Assembly (NCBI GenBank): GCA_937931785.1
Contig: CALHAX010000086.1
Span: 1 to 35,420, forward strand
Length of the DNA: 35,420 nucleotides
Direction of reading: 5' to 3'
Origin: an uncultured Hyphomicrobiaceae bacterium
Lineage (GTDB): Bacteria > Pseudomonadota > Alphaproteobacteria > Rhizobiales > CALHAX01
The translations under genes and the position numbers were made by a program. Positions 1 to 8,587 of the stretch are shown here, piece by piece. Within the stretch, counting starts at the first letter, position 1. Every line of letters begins with the position of its first letter. The notes under the pieces are model-generated. The model was not told the DNA's origin. It saw only the letters and a program-made list of their open reading frames with translations, and did no database searches.

Positions 1-2226
1 TTGGGCGACGGTGCTGTCGCCGTGCATCCGTCGGATGAGCGATATGCGCCGATCATCGGGCAGTTGTGCGAGATTCCGGTTGGGCCGAAAGAGCACCGCA
101 GGCTGATCCCGATCATCACGGATGACTATCCGGATCCGGATTTCGGATCAGGTGCTGTGAAGATCACGGGCGCGCACGACTTCAACGACTACGAGGTTGC
201 CCGCCGTAACAACATCCCGATGTACCGCCTGATGGATGAAGTCGCCGACATGCGCGCCGACGGCGTGCCCTATGCGGAGGCCGCCGAGTTGGCGAAAGCA
301 CTCCTCGACGCAGGCGGGGAGCCTGACAAGGCCTACGTCGACACCATCAATCTGGTGCCGGACGAGTACCGCGGTCTGGAACGCTTCGCCGCCCGCAAGA
401 AAGTCGTCGCGGACATCGATGCCGAAGGCCTGATGATCGGGATCGAGGACAAGAAGGTCATGCAACCGTTCGGCGACCGCTCCCGCGTCGTCATCGAGCC
501 CATGCTGACGGACCAGTGGTTTGCAAATGCAGAAGAGTTGGCCAAGCCCGCAATTGCGGCCATCGAAGATGGCACAACCACGTTCCATCCCAAGAATTGG
601 GAAAAGACGTACTTCGAATGGATGCGTAACATCCAGCCCTGGTGCATTTCACGCCAACTCTGGTGGGGACACCAGATCCCGGCGTGGTATGGGCCAGACG
701 GTGAAGTTTTTGTTGCCGAGAGCGAAGCAGAGGCGCGTGCTGCAGCCGAAGAAAAGTTCGGCACAGGAGTTGAGCTTACGCGCGACGAAGATGTTCTCGA
801 CACGTGGTTTTCCTCCGCGCTCTGGCCGTTCTCGACGTTGGGCTGGCCGGACGAAACACCGGAACTTGCCCGCTACTACCCGACCAGCGTTCTGATCACT
901 GGCTTCGACATTATCTTCTTCTGGGTGGCCCGGATGATGATGTTCGGCCTGCACACGATGAAGGACGCCGAAGGCAAACCGCAGGTCCCGTTCCACGACA
1001 TCTACATTCATGCCCTCGTTCGCGACGAGGACGGGAAAAAAATGTCGAAGTCCGAAGGCAACGTTATTGACCCTGTCGATCTCATCGAGGGCATCGACAT
1101 CGACGATCTTGTGCGCAAACGCACCACGGGCCTCCGCAAACCGGAAACCGCGCCCCAGGTTGATAAACTGACGCGCGCCCGTTACCCGGATGGCTTCGAT
1201 GCCTACGGTGCAGACGCCCTGCGCTTCACGCTCTCGGTTATGGCGGCCATGGGACGGGACATCAAGCTCTCCGTCGATCGCGTTGCCGGTTACCGGAACT
1301 TTGGAACGAAACTCTGGAACGCGTCCCGCTTTGCCCAGATGAATGAATGCGTGCGAGATCCAGCTTTCGATCCCACAACCGCGCAACAGATCGTCAACAT
1401 GTGGATTGCAGGGGAAGTCGAGAAAACCGCGCACGACGTCACCCGCGCCCTTGAAGCCTACCGCTACAATGAGGCCTCCGAGGCGATCTACAAATTCACG
1501 TGGAATATCTTCTGCGACTGGTATGTCGAACTCATAAAACCGTTATTGAACGGCACGGACGAAGCGGCAAAGGCCGAAACGCGGGCGATGACCGCTTGGG
1601 TGCTCGACCAGATCCTGAAACTTCTCCACCCGTTCATGCCCTTCATCACCGAAGAGCTTTGGGACAAGCTGGCCGAACATGGTGCGGCGCGCGATACGCA
1701 ACTGATGTTGGCGCCCTGGCCGGAACTTTCCGGGTTGATCAACGAAGATGCAGGCACGGAGATCGATTGGGTCATCAATCTAGTCACCGAGATTCGGTCT
1801 GTCCGTTCCGAGATGAATGTACCTGCGGGGACAAAAATCCCGCTTGAAATGATCGAGCCTGATGACACGGTGCTTGATCGTGTCGAGCGCCACACCGGCA
1901 CCATCGAACGGCTTGCCCGTCTTGATGGCATGACACGCGCCGACGAACCTTCCGAAGGCGCAGCCCAAATAGTTGTTGGCGAAACCACGATGGCGTTGCC
2001 GCTCGCGGGAATCATGGATTTCACCGCCGAAATCGAGCGCCTGAAAAAAGATATCGCAAAACAGGAAGGTGACATCATCAAGATCGACAAGAAGCTGTCG
2101 AATGAGCAGTTCATGTCGAAAGCTCCGGATCATGTCGTCGCGGAACAACGCGAACGCAAGGCCGACGCCGAAGCCGTCGTTGCGAAACTATCGGAAGCGC
2201 TCGCACGGATCGAGACATTGCAGTAG
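1..2226 (+). CDS. valS: Valine--tRNA ligase, C-terminal part (5' end outside window)
   Basis: Class I aminoacyl-tRNA synthetase that charges tRNA-Val. The frame is open from base 1, which encodes an internal Leu rather than a start, so the N-terminal Rossmann half with HIGH is missing. What remains is the editing (CP1) domain beginning at the GDGAVAVHPSDERY region, the second half of the catalytic core with DEDGKKMSKSEGN (KMSKS at residues 347-351 of this fragment), the anticodon-binding helical bundle, and a C-terminal coiled-coil arm (about residues 670-741) rich in Glu and Lys. The 741 residues left suit a full protein of roughly 900 or more. An insertion after KMSKS (DDLVRKRTTGLRKP, then a stretch ending at ARYPDGFDAYG) is, from memory, usual in alphaproteobacterial ValS. 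The next gene starts 34 bases after the stop on the same strand, so they are probably co-transcribed. Confidence 0.97.
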   Translation: MGDGAVAVHPSDERYAPIIGQLCEIPVGPKEHRRLIPIITDDYPDPDFGSGAVKITGAHDFNDYEVARRNNIPMYRLMDEVADMRADGVPYAEAAELAKALLDAGGEPDKAYVDTINLVPDEYRGLERFAARKKVVADIDAEGLMIGIEDKKVMQPFGDRSRVVIEPMLTDQWFANAEELAKPAIAAIEDGTTTFHPKNWEKTYFEWMRNIQPWCISRQLWWGHQIPAWYGPDGEVFVAESEAEARAAAEEKFGTGVELTRDEDVLDTWFSSALWPFSTLGWPDETPELARYYPTSVLITGFDIIFFWVARMMMFGLHTMKDAEGKPQVPFHDIYIHALVRDEDGKKMSKSEGNVIDPVDLIEGIDIDDLVRKRTTGLRKPETAPQVDKLTRARYPDGFDAYGADALRFTLSVMAAMGRDIKLSVDRVAGYRNFGTKLWNASRFAQMNECVRDPAFDPTTAQQIVNMWIAGEVEKTAHDVTRALEAYRYNEASEAIYKFTWNIFCDWYVELIKPLLNGTDEAAKAETRAMTAWVLDQILKLLHPFMPFITEELWDKLAEHGAARDTQLMLAPWPELSGLINEDAGTEIDWVINLVTEIRSVRSEMNVPAGTKIPLEMIEPDDTVLDRVERHTGTIERLARLDGMTRADEPSEGAAQIVVGETTMALPLAGIMDFTAEIERLKKDIAKQEGDIIKIDKKLSNEQFMSKAPDHVVAEQRERKADAEAVVAKLSEALARIETLQ

Positions 2227-2260
2227 ACCAGACGCATACCAACATCGGGAGGCTGCTGAG

Positions 2261-3637
2261 ATGGACGCCAACGCACTTGCTGCATTGATCACGGCCTACC
2301 GTACGGCACCTCAGGACAGCATCCTGGCGCTGGTCCTCGATGGTGCATGCGAGAGCGATGACGACGGAACCGTGTTGGCGCTGATCCGCGAACTCGATAA
2401 CGCAACGCCCGCCGATCCGGACGTGCGCCGCAAGGCTGCCACGCTCGCTCTCATTGCCGATGACACAGATCTCGCCCTGGATTTTGCCAGCCGAGGCGAT
2501 GATCCCCAAGACCTCATGCTCCAGGCACGCATCCATCTCGCATGCGACGACGCGCAATCGGCCCAGCAAGCCTACAAGCGCGCGGTCACCGGTGATCCGG
2601 TGCTCGAGGACGTGGGATTTGAACAGAAACTGGACGCCGCTGCGTCGGGCGCAGACAACGACCGCGCCCTCAATGTCATCTCTCTGGATGGCCGGCGTAC
2701 GCTAAATCAGGGCGAGCAGCGTGATCTCGGTGACACGCCCGGCGTCGTTCAACCGTTCGAGCCCGCCAAGGCGCACGAGACGATCGACTTTTCCGATGTC
2801 GGCGGTCTGGAAGATGTGAAGGCCCAGATTCGTCGCCGCATCATCATGCCATTTCTGAAACCGTCATTGTTCCAGAAATTCAAGCGCCGTTCCGGTGGCG
2901 GTGTCCTGCTTTATGGTCCTCCCGGTTGCGGTAAGACGATGCTCGCGCGCGCAACGGCAGGGGAATGCAAGGCACGGTTCATCAATGTCGTGATCGCGGA
3001 GATCCTCGATATGTACGTTGGGGAGAGTGAAAAACGTCTTGCTGCTGTGTTCGAAGATGCGCGCCGCGACACGCCAACCGTGTTGTTTTTCGATGAACTG
3101 GAAGCGCTTGCCGCACGCCGTCAGTACGGAGCGAATGACCGCAGCGCGAGCATGGTCTCGACGTTTCTTGCGGAACTCGACGGTTTCGCCAGCACAAACG
3201 AAGGCGTTCTCGTGCTTGGTGCGACCAACGTGCCGTGGGCCATCGACAGCGCCTTCCGCCGTCCGGGCCGTTTCGACCGTCTGCATTTCGTGCCGCCACC
3301 GGACCGTGAAGCCCGTGCCAGCATTCTGGATCTGCTCGTCAAGGAGCTTCCCGGTGGAGTGAATACACCAACGGATGCGATTGCTGGCAAAACGAGCGGA
3401 TTTTCTGGCGCTGATCTGCGCAACCTGGTCGAAACCGCAACAGACATTGCAATTGACGAAAGCTTGCTGGCGGAAAAGGAAACCGAACTCACCACCGCCA
3501 TGTTCGAAGAGGCCATGAAGGATGTGCGTCCATCAACCATCGAATGGCTGACCACGGCGAGGAACTACGCAAAATACTCCAACGTCGGCGGGCAATATGA
3601 CGACGTGTCCAAATTCCTCGACAAGTTCTCGAAGTAA
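2261..3637 (+). CDS. TPR-AAA+ ATPase of the classical (Cdc48/Vps4/FtsH-like) clade
   Basis: 458 residues. The start is the ATG preceded by GGGAGG at 2247-2252; the open frame runs further upstream, but only inside valS. Residues 1 to about 150 look like an alpha-helical TPR-type repeat region (Ala- and Asp-rich, with DDAQSAQQAYKRAV). A classical AAA+ module follows from DFSDVGGLEDVK: Walker A GPPGCGKT at 219-226, a pore loop MYVGESEK with the aromatic-hydrophobic-Gly triad Y252-V253-G254, Walker B VLFFDE at 274-279, sensor-1 region LGATN, arginine-finger region RRPGRFDR at 333-340, and sensor-2 region SGFSGADLRN. Such ATPases thread or disassemble protein substrates. There is no protease domain or membrane anchor in this polypeptide. 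The next gene, a small membrane protein, begins 13 bases downstream, then a TPR protein. The family is clear; the substrate is unknown. Confidence 0.9.
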   Translation: MDANALAALITAYRTAPQDSILALVLDGACESDDDGTVLALIRELDNATPADPDVRRKAATLALIADDTDLALDFASRGDDPQDLMLQARIHLACDDAQSAQQAYKRAVTGDPVLEDVGFEQKLDAAASGADNDRALNVISLDGRRTLNQGEQRDLGDTPGVVQPFEPAKAHETIDFSDVGGLEDVKAQIRRRIIMPFLKPSLFQKFKRRSGGGVLLYGPPGCGKTMLARATAGECKARFINVVIAEILDMYVGESEKRLAAVFEDARRDTPTVLFFDELEALAARRQYGANDRSASMVSTFLAELDGFASTNEGVLVLGATNVPWAIDSAFRRPGRFDRLHFVPPPDREARASILDLLVKELPGGVNTPTDAIAGKTSGFSGADLRNLVETATDIAIDESLLAEKETELTTAMFEEAMKDVRPSTIEWLTTARNYAKYSNVGGQYDDVSKFLDKFSK

Positions 3638-3650
3638 GCGAACCACACCC

Positions 3651-4043
3651 ATGGCGCGAACAGATCTACGCTATCAGATTGTCGATGAGCCACCGGCAGG
3701 ACCGCTTGCACGGTTTGCGATGCCGCCGATCCTGCCATTTTTCGCGTTCATGCTGTTCCCGCTTGCGGGCATTCCACTGCTGCTCTTCAACACGATTGCG
3801 CTGAAAGGTCGGACGTGGGGTAGAGAAATCATCCTGCTCGCGTTCGCGGGTGCGATGCGGTTTGGCATCCCCTACAGCATTGCTGTGTGGTTGCACGGCC
3901 AGGGTGTGCCGATCGGCTGGTTCGGCTATCTGCACATCATTCCGCTTGGGGTCTCGCTCTATCTTGCCTACCGCGTGTTTTACAACCAGTCGATAACCCA
4001 CCAGATCCGAACTTATTTTTCTCCGCAAGGAGTGCGCGGCTGA
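3651..4043 (+). CDS. Small multipass membrane protein in the AAA+ cassette
   Basis: 130 residues with no family I recognise. After a short polar N-terminus (about residues 1-22) come several hydrophobic segments (PPILPFFAFMLFPLAGIPLL, then EIILLAFAGAMRFGIPYSIAVWL, then GYLHIIPLGVSLYLAYRVF), consistent with three or four inner-membrane helices. The C-terminus is polar (SITHQIRTYFSP). The start is 13 bases after the AAA+ gene stop, and the stop TGA overlaps the ATG of the TPR gene (ATGA at 4040s), which argues for translational coupling. It may anchor the AAA+ ATPase or the TPR protein to the membrane; that role is inferred only from position. Confidence 0.8.
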   Translation: MARTDLRYQIVDEPPAGPLARFAMPPILPFFAFMLFPLAGIPLLLFNTIALKGRTWGREIILLAFAGAMRFGIPYSIAVWLHGQGVPIGWFGYLHIIPLGVSLYLAYRVFYNQSITHQIRTYFSPQGVRG

Positions 4044-4969
4044 TGGAAGACGCGACCGAACTGTTGAACCGCGCTGCGATGGATATGCGGATTGGGCAAA
4101 CCGCAGGGGCCATCGACAAACTGCGCGATGTTCTCACCATCACACCGGATGATGCGCTCGCACACACGCTGCTTGCGTCGTGTCTCATGGGACAACGACG
4201 CCTGCATGCGGCGCGTCATGAAGCGGATCTCGCGATACAGTTACAGCCGGCATTCCCGTTTGCGCACCGCATGCGTGGATTGATCGCGATGTCGGAGAAC
4301 GAGCTCGAACGCATGGGCGAGGCCATGCAGGAGGCCGTGGCGCTCGATCCGGAAGACAGCGACAATGTCATCGGGCTCGCACGCTATCACAAGGTTCGCA
4401 ATGATCTGCCTACGGCACGCGGTCTTGCCGAGAAGGCGCTGGAGATGGAACCCGGCGACAACGGCGCGCTGAATTTTATCGGCGAGATTGCGCTGGAGTC
4501 GGGAGACCTCGATCGCGCACGCCAGGCAGCGCAATCCGTGCTGGAGGCGAACCCGGAAGATGTCGACGCACTTGTGCTCCTCGGAAATGTTGCTTTGCAG
4601 TCCGGCGACGTTGACGCGGCGCGCGATCTTGCGTTGTGGGCTCTGCAACGCAATGCTGATGATGCGGACGCGTTGCGTCTGCTGACAGACATCAAAATGC
4701 GGGAGAACAAGCTGCTCGGCCTGTTCTGGAAATTCCAGACCTGGATGGGACGTCTCGGCGCCGAGCGGGCGATGATCGTGCTGATCGTTGCGTTTGTCCT
4801 CTATTCATTTGCACGGGTCGCACTGGTCGACTTCGGCCTTCAGCAGTACGGTAACATCCTGCAAATGGTCTGGCTCGGGCTGTGTCTCTACACGTGGGTT
4901 GGCGCTGGCATACAAAACCGTATGGTGCGTAAGGAACTGGAGCGCGTCCGGCTACGTCCGGGATTCTGA
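4043..4969 (+). CDS. TPR protein with C-terminal membrane segments
   Basis: 308 residues. The ATG overlaps the stop of the preceding gene by one base, and AAGGAG lies at 4027-4032, ten bases upstream. The first about 230 residues are a run of TPR-like helical hairpins spaced by about 34 residues, with recurring elements such as LTITPDDALAHTLLASCL, LAIQLQPAFPFAHRMRGL, VALDPEDSDNVIGLARY and LEANPEDVDALVLLGNVAL. Near the C-terminus are two hydrophobic stretches, about 244-262 (MIVLIVAFVLYSFARVAL) and 272-291 (ILQMVWLGLCLYTWVGAGI), ending in a basic tail. It is likely a membrane-tethered scaffold with TPRs in the cytoplasm. Its place directly behind an AAA+ gene and a small membrane protein suggests a shared complex. 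The TPR assignment is firm; the partner is inferred. Confidence 0.88.
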   Translation: MEDATELLNRAAMDMRIGQTAGAIDKLRDVLTITPDDALAHTLLASCLMGQRRLHAARHEADLAIQLQPAFPFAHRMRGLIAMSENELERMGEAMQEAVALDPEDSDNVIGLARYHKVRNDLPTARGLAEKALEMEPGDNGALNFIGEIALESGDLDRARQAAQSVLEANPEDVDALVLLGNVALQSGDVDAARDLALWALQRNADDADALRLLTDIKMRENKLLGLFWKFQTWMGRLGAERAMIVLIVAFVLYSFARVALVDFGLQQYGNILQMVWLGLCLYTWVGAGIQNRMVRKELERVRLRPGF

Positions 4970-4980
4970 GGGAAAATACC

Positions 4981-5622
4981 ATGTTCGTCCCTGACATGTT
5001 CGCCGCGAAAGACAACGAAGAAACATTTCGGATCATCGATGCCAATCCGTTTGCAACCGTGATTGGTCAAACCGATGCCGGAATGATCGCAACACACGTG
5101 CCGGTCATTATCCGCCGTGAGGGCGAAAAACTCACCCACATCGAATGTCATTTTTCCCGCGGCAACACGCACTGGAAAGAGATTGAGGGCGATGTCCTCG
5201 TGATCTTCCGCGGCGTCGAGCAATATATCACACCAAGCTGGTACGAGACCAAACAGGAAACGGGCAAGGTGGTGCCGACGTGGAACTATGAAGCCGTCCA
5301 TGTGAACGGCACAGCGCGCGCCATTCAGGATGCAGATTGGCTTCTTCGCCACGTCTCGGACGTCACCGACCGGTTCGAGGCCCCGCGTGACGCGCCGTGG
5401 GCAACAAGCGATGCCCCGGACGGCTTCATGGATGTCATGGTGCGCGGCATCGTCGGTGTGGAAATCGAAGTGACCAACGTCATTACCAAGGTGAAGGCTA
5501 GCCAGAACCGCAATAAGGCAGACCGCAAAGGTGTCATCGAGGGTCTCAACGCGGAGACCGAACCGGCAGCTCACAAGATGGCGCAATTGGTTTCACGCTA
5601 CGCGGACTGGGATACCGGCTAA
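4981..5622 (+). CDS. FMN-binding negative transcriptional regulator family (PaiB-like)
   Basis: 213 residues, matching the usual length of the PaiB/FMN_bind_2 family. Recognisable marks are the N-terminal MFVPDMFAAKD pattern, HVPVIIRREG followed by IECHFSRGNTHWKE, the FRGVEQYITPSWYETKQ segment, VPTWNYEAVHVNGTA, and near the C-terminus VKASQNRNKADRKGVIEGL. The fold is a flavin-reductase-like split barrel that binds FMN; the Bacillus PaiB member represses protease and sporulation genes, but many family members have no known role. AGGG at 4969-4972 lies eight bases before the ATG. The gene starts 11 bases after the TPR gene and probably ends that operon. No DNA-binding helix-turn-helix is evident, so acting as a regulator is not certain. 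Confidence 0.9.
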   Translation: MFVPDMFAAKDNEETFRIIDANPFATVIGQTDAGMIATHVPVIIRREGEKLTHIECHFSRGNTHWKEIEGDVLVIFRGVEQYITPSWYETKQETGKVVPTWNYEAVHVNGTARAIQDADWLLRHVSDVTDRFEAPRDAPWATSDAPDGFMDVMVRGIVGVEIEVTNVITKVKASQNRNKADRKGVIEGLNAETEPAAHKMAQLVSRYADWDTG

Positions 5623-5690
5623 GCCTGCCCACCGCCTGCCGCAATCTTCTGATTTGTCGTACTGTCGCAAATCAAAATCACGACGGTGCA

Positions 5691-6017
5691 ATGCTCCGAC
5701 TGCTGTCACTTCTTGCTATTCTGGGCGGACCAGCCGCAGCGCTCGTATATGCTGGACGCAAGGCGTTCGGGAGTGCCGTGAATTCCCAGCCAGACAACAC
5801 CTTGAACGCAATTTTCACAGGGCTACCCGTTGAGGCGGCCTATATCGCGCCGTTCCTGGCTATTGCACTCGTTGCGATGGGGTACTTCGTCTTGCGCTTG
5901 ATCGGTTTCGCGGTGTCCGTGATTGGCAGTGCTGCGATCATTGCAATGATTGTTGCCGTGTTCTTCAAGCCGGAATGGATTGATACAGCAAAGCAGATGC
6001 TCGCGGCAGCATCCTGA
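5691..6017 (+). CDS. Small hypothetical membrane protein
   Basis: 108 residues, not recognised. The N-terminus (MLRLLSLLAILGGPAAALVYAG) is a hydrophobic segment that could be a signal anchor. Two further hydrophobic stretches follow (YIAPFLAIALVAMGYFVLRLIGF and VSVIGSAAIIAMIVAVFF), ending in a short amphipathic tail (KPEWIDTAKQMLAAAS). It starts 68 bases after the PaiB-like gene and faces the M48 peptidase gene on the other strand, whose stop is 18 bases away. No strong ribosome binding site is visible. It is taken as real because of its clean membrane topology and because nothing else occupies the region, but it could be a chance hydrophobic frame. Confidence 0.6.
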   Translation: MLRLLSLLAILGGPAAALVYAGRKAFGSAVNSQPDNTLNAIFTGLPVEAAYIAPFLAIALVAMGYFVLRLIGFAVSVIGSAAIIAMIVAVFFKPEWIDTAKQMLAAAS

Positions 6018-6035
6018 TTGATTGTCTCACTGTCG

Positions 6036-7211
6036 TCAGGACTTGCAGATCGCCTTGAGCGCTTTCCATTGTGCGTCACTCAGGACCGGGCGCGGCGTAT
6101 AAGTCGCGGCTGCGTTGATCGTCTTGACGCGCTCTTCCGAGGGCGGATGCGTGCTGAACATTTCAAGCGATTGCGCAAGACCGCGTTGCAGTTTCCTGCG
6201 CCGTTCGAACGCGGAGTCGGTCTCACCCTTTTCTTTCTTCAACGTCTTGTCGCCATCAAATCCATGTTTCTTCAGCATGCGGGTGAAAAATCCAGCCAAT
6301 GGTTTCGGATCGACAGCAGACTGCTTGAGGATTTTCAACCCGATATCGTCCGCTTCCCGCTCTGCGGCACGATTGAACGTCAGCGCCACCAGAACCGTCC
6401 CGATGCCGCCAAAGGTTTCCGAACCTCCGGCGAAGATAAACTGCGCGGCGACAGTAAGCCCCATCGCGCGCACGACACCGGTTTCGGGGTGCAGTTTCAC
6501 GACGTGCCCGATTTCGTGCGCCAGAACGCCGGTGACTTCCTCGGCGCTTTCCGCCCCTTGCAGCAATCCGCGTGTCAGAACGATCTGTCCGCCGGGCAGG
6601 GCGAACGCATTCTCAAGTCCCCAGTCGATGACGCGGATCGATTGCACACCATCTCCGTCGCGTTTCAATCGATCATAAAGAACGGCAACCGCAGCATCGC
6701 CGTCGGTTGTAGAGCAGGTCTTGTACTTGTCTTTCGTAAGAGACGTAAAAAGCGAGTCTCCGATCTGGGCCCGCATCTCCTGCGGCATCATGCGGGCGAG
6801 GGTCTTCGCGGGCGACAGGTCGAGGATATAGAACAGTCCGGCCCCGGTCAGGAGGACGGCCAGTATCGCCAGGGCCGGTTTGGTGAAACGCCACAGCCAG
6901 GCGCTGGACGAGGTGTGTTCAGCTTTGGCGACGAGAGTCCGAATGAACGTGCGGTCTTCGACGAACAACGTTGCACCGGGCATATCCGGATGATGCACAA
7001 CAACGTCAAGATCCTGTGCATGAAGGCCCGCGCTGGTGGTGAGCGTGCCGTAGTCCCATTCCCACGGATCAGGACCAGCCGCTGACGCGACCTCGGCGTC
7101 AGCGGGCCAGAATACGATGCCGTGCGCACGCATTTCGCCATGCACTTCGACTGACCGAGCAGATGCTCCGTCACTGAAACGTCCTGAGAAGAGTTGGCGA
7201 TCAGAACCCAT
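6036..7211 (-). CDS. M48 family metallopeptidase with N-terminal extra domain
   Basis: Zinc metalloprotease of the HtpX/Ste24 group. With the start at 7211 it has 391 residues. The N-terminal about 100 residues (FSGRFSDGASARSVEV onward) form a separate domain that I recall as DUF7092-like; a membrane helix follows (about 105-125, KPALAILAVLLTGAGLFYIL); then comes the peptidase domain with HEIGH at 232-236 and the downstream NRAAEREADDIGL motif, whose Glu is the third zinc ligand. This resembles periplasmic BepA/LoiP-like or Oma1-like proteases with one anchor. The start at 7211 lies inside the end of the upstream gene (11-base overlap), giving translational coupling; an in-frame ATG at 7298 would overlap much further and is less likely. 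Its role is probably membrane or envelope protein quality control, inferred from the family. Confidence 0.9.
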   Translation of the reverse strand: MGSDRQLFSGRFSDGASARSVEVHGEMRAHGIVFWPADAEVASAAGPDPWEWDYGTLTTSAGLHAQDLDVVVHHPDMPGATLFVEDRTFIRTLVAKAEHTSSSAWLWRFTKPALAILAVLLTGAGLFYILDLSPAKTLARMMPQEMRAQIGDSLFTSLTKDKYKTCSTTDGDAAVAVLYDRLKRDGDGVQSIRVIDWGLENAFALPGGQIVLTRGLLQGAESAEEVTGVLAHEIGHVVKLHPETGVVRAMGLTVAAQFIFAGGSETFGGIGTVLVALTFNRAAEREADDIGLKILKQSAVDPKPLAGFFTRMLKKHGFDGDKTLKKEKGETDSAFERRRKLQRGLAQSLEMFSTHPPSEERVKTINAAATYTPRPVLSDAQWKALKAICKS

Positions 7212-8358
7212 CGATATCAAACGCTTCTGCCAATCCTTCGCCGGTTGTGCCCAATGCAGCGGCGTTCTGGACAATACCTTCGACATCCACCGTACCATGA
7301 ACAGAGAGACGCTCCACGAAGTACCTGGACACGCGCGCCATGGCCACAGGCTGAAGAATCGTCAGGCTGCCAAGAACAATCAGGATGTTCGTGAAGAACA
7401 GCCAGAGCATCCCGCCATAACCAAGGTTGAGATCGAACCGCGCAGAGGAATACGTGGTATGGCGCGTGATGTAGTTTGTGATGCTGGTGAAATAAACGAT
7501 CTGCAAGAGACCGAGCACAAACACATAGACGAACATGACAGCCGCAAGGATCCATATGAACTGCGTTGCCGCTGCCGGGTTGCTCTCGATTTCAGCAAGC
7601 TTTTCCGGATCGGAGAACATGCTGAAATCAAGGCCGACCATCCACGCGACAAGCCATGCGGCAGCGCCGACAATCGCGAGTCCGCCAAAGAAGATGCCGG
7701 CAAACCGCGCATAAATATCCCCCACATCACCATCGTATTTGAACAATTCAGAGCCGAACTGCTGCTCGTTCGTCATGCGTTGGTAAAGCGCGTGAGTGCG
7801 ATACGGCAAAATCCATCCGGCCGTGAATATGATCAGGATAGATGTCCAGATGTACGTCCATGCATAGCGCCATGGTGAGCCTGTAAGGGTGCCACGGATA
7901 CCACGCCAGTTTGTGCGCGAAAGTCGATAGCGTCGTGCACGGTATACGGCCACACCGAACAACACGAACACGATGACATAGAACAACACCTGAAACGTAA
8001 TTGTCGCCCAGTGGTTCTCGCCGAGATAGAATGTCAGCCCGAGAAGGATCAAAATGAACGGCAGCAGAAGCACACCGAATATAATCACAAACCCCAGGAA
8101 CAATTCCTTGCCCGTGCCCGTGTAGAGCAGAGGCTCATTGTTAATTCGCACGGATGACCAGATCCGTTTGCGCACCTCGGTCTTGCCCCAGAACGAATAG
8201 ATCCCGAGTGTGATGATGCTCAGAAAGAAGTTCAGAAAACTCAATCCGGTCAACGACCATGGACTGCCGCGCCACGTAACCTCGACAGGTTCACCGCTTG
8301 AAGTATCCGAGCCGCGTTGACCGAATTCGGGAACTGCGGGGGGCATTGTCTGATCCAT
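7201..8358 (-). CDS. DUF898 (YjgN-like) multipass membrane protein
   Basis: 385 residues when started at the ATG at 8358, which has AGGA about ten bases upstream; the longer frame to 8451 adds a polar stretch (ending NRTHSTMDQ) without a binding site. The signature is the DUF898 pattern: WRGSPWSLTGLSFLNFFLSIITLGIYSFWGKTEVRKRIW, here given in two parts as an N-terminal membrane helix followed by a conserved FWGKTEVRKR loop, repeated loosely further on (NYITRHTTYSSARFDL, then VSRYFVERLSVHG). About six to eight membrane helices are visible. The biochemical function of the family is unknown. Its stop overlaps the start of the M48 peptidase, so the two are coupled and may act together in the membrane. 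Confidence 0.9.
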   Translation of the reverse strand: MDQTMPPAVPEFGQRGSDTSSGEPVEVTWRGSPWSLTGLSFLNFFLSIITLGIYSFWGKTEVRKRIWSSVRINNEPLLYTGTGKELFLGFVIIFGVLLLPFILILLGLTFYLGENHWATITFQVLFYVIVFVLFGVAVYRARRYRLSRTNWRGIRGTLTGSPWRYAWTYIWTSILIIFTAGWILPYRTHALYQRMTNEQQFGSELFKYDGDVGDIYARFAGIFFGGLAIVGAAAWLVAWMVGLDFSMFSDPEKLAEIESNPAAATQFIWILAAVMFVYVFVLGLLQIVYFTSITNYITRHTTYSSARFDLNLGYGGMLWLFFTNILIVLGSLTILQPVAMARVSRYFVERLSVHGTVDVEGIVQNAAALGTTGEGLAEAFDIDGF

Positions 8359-8587
8359 GGTGCTGTGTGTCCTGTTTTGGAGGCAGGGCGATTCGTAATG
8401 CACGCGCACGTTGCTGTGAGCGTGGCATGGATTCCCCTCTTGAATGCTCACAAAACAGTGGAATCCCCAGGACGATGTTTGCGATGTGAGGCACTTTCAG
8501 AACATGTGATGTGCAAGGTGTTGTTCTTGCGTTATGAATCGCAGCGGGCAAAGCCACGATGTAAGGCGACGATCCGTTCGACTTCTG

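Noticed and set aside
6018-7085. Long plus-strand open frame across the M48 peptidase
   Set aside because: It is antisense to a gene with intact HEIGH and family motifs, and its own translation is Arg/Gln/Phe-rich without any domain.
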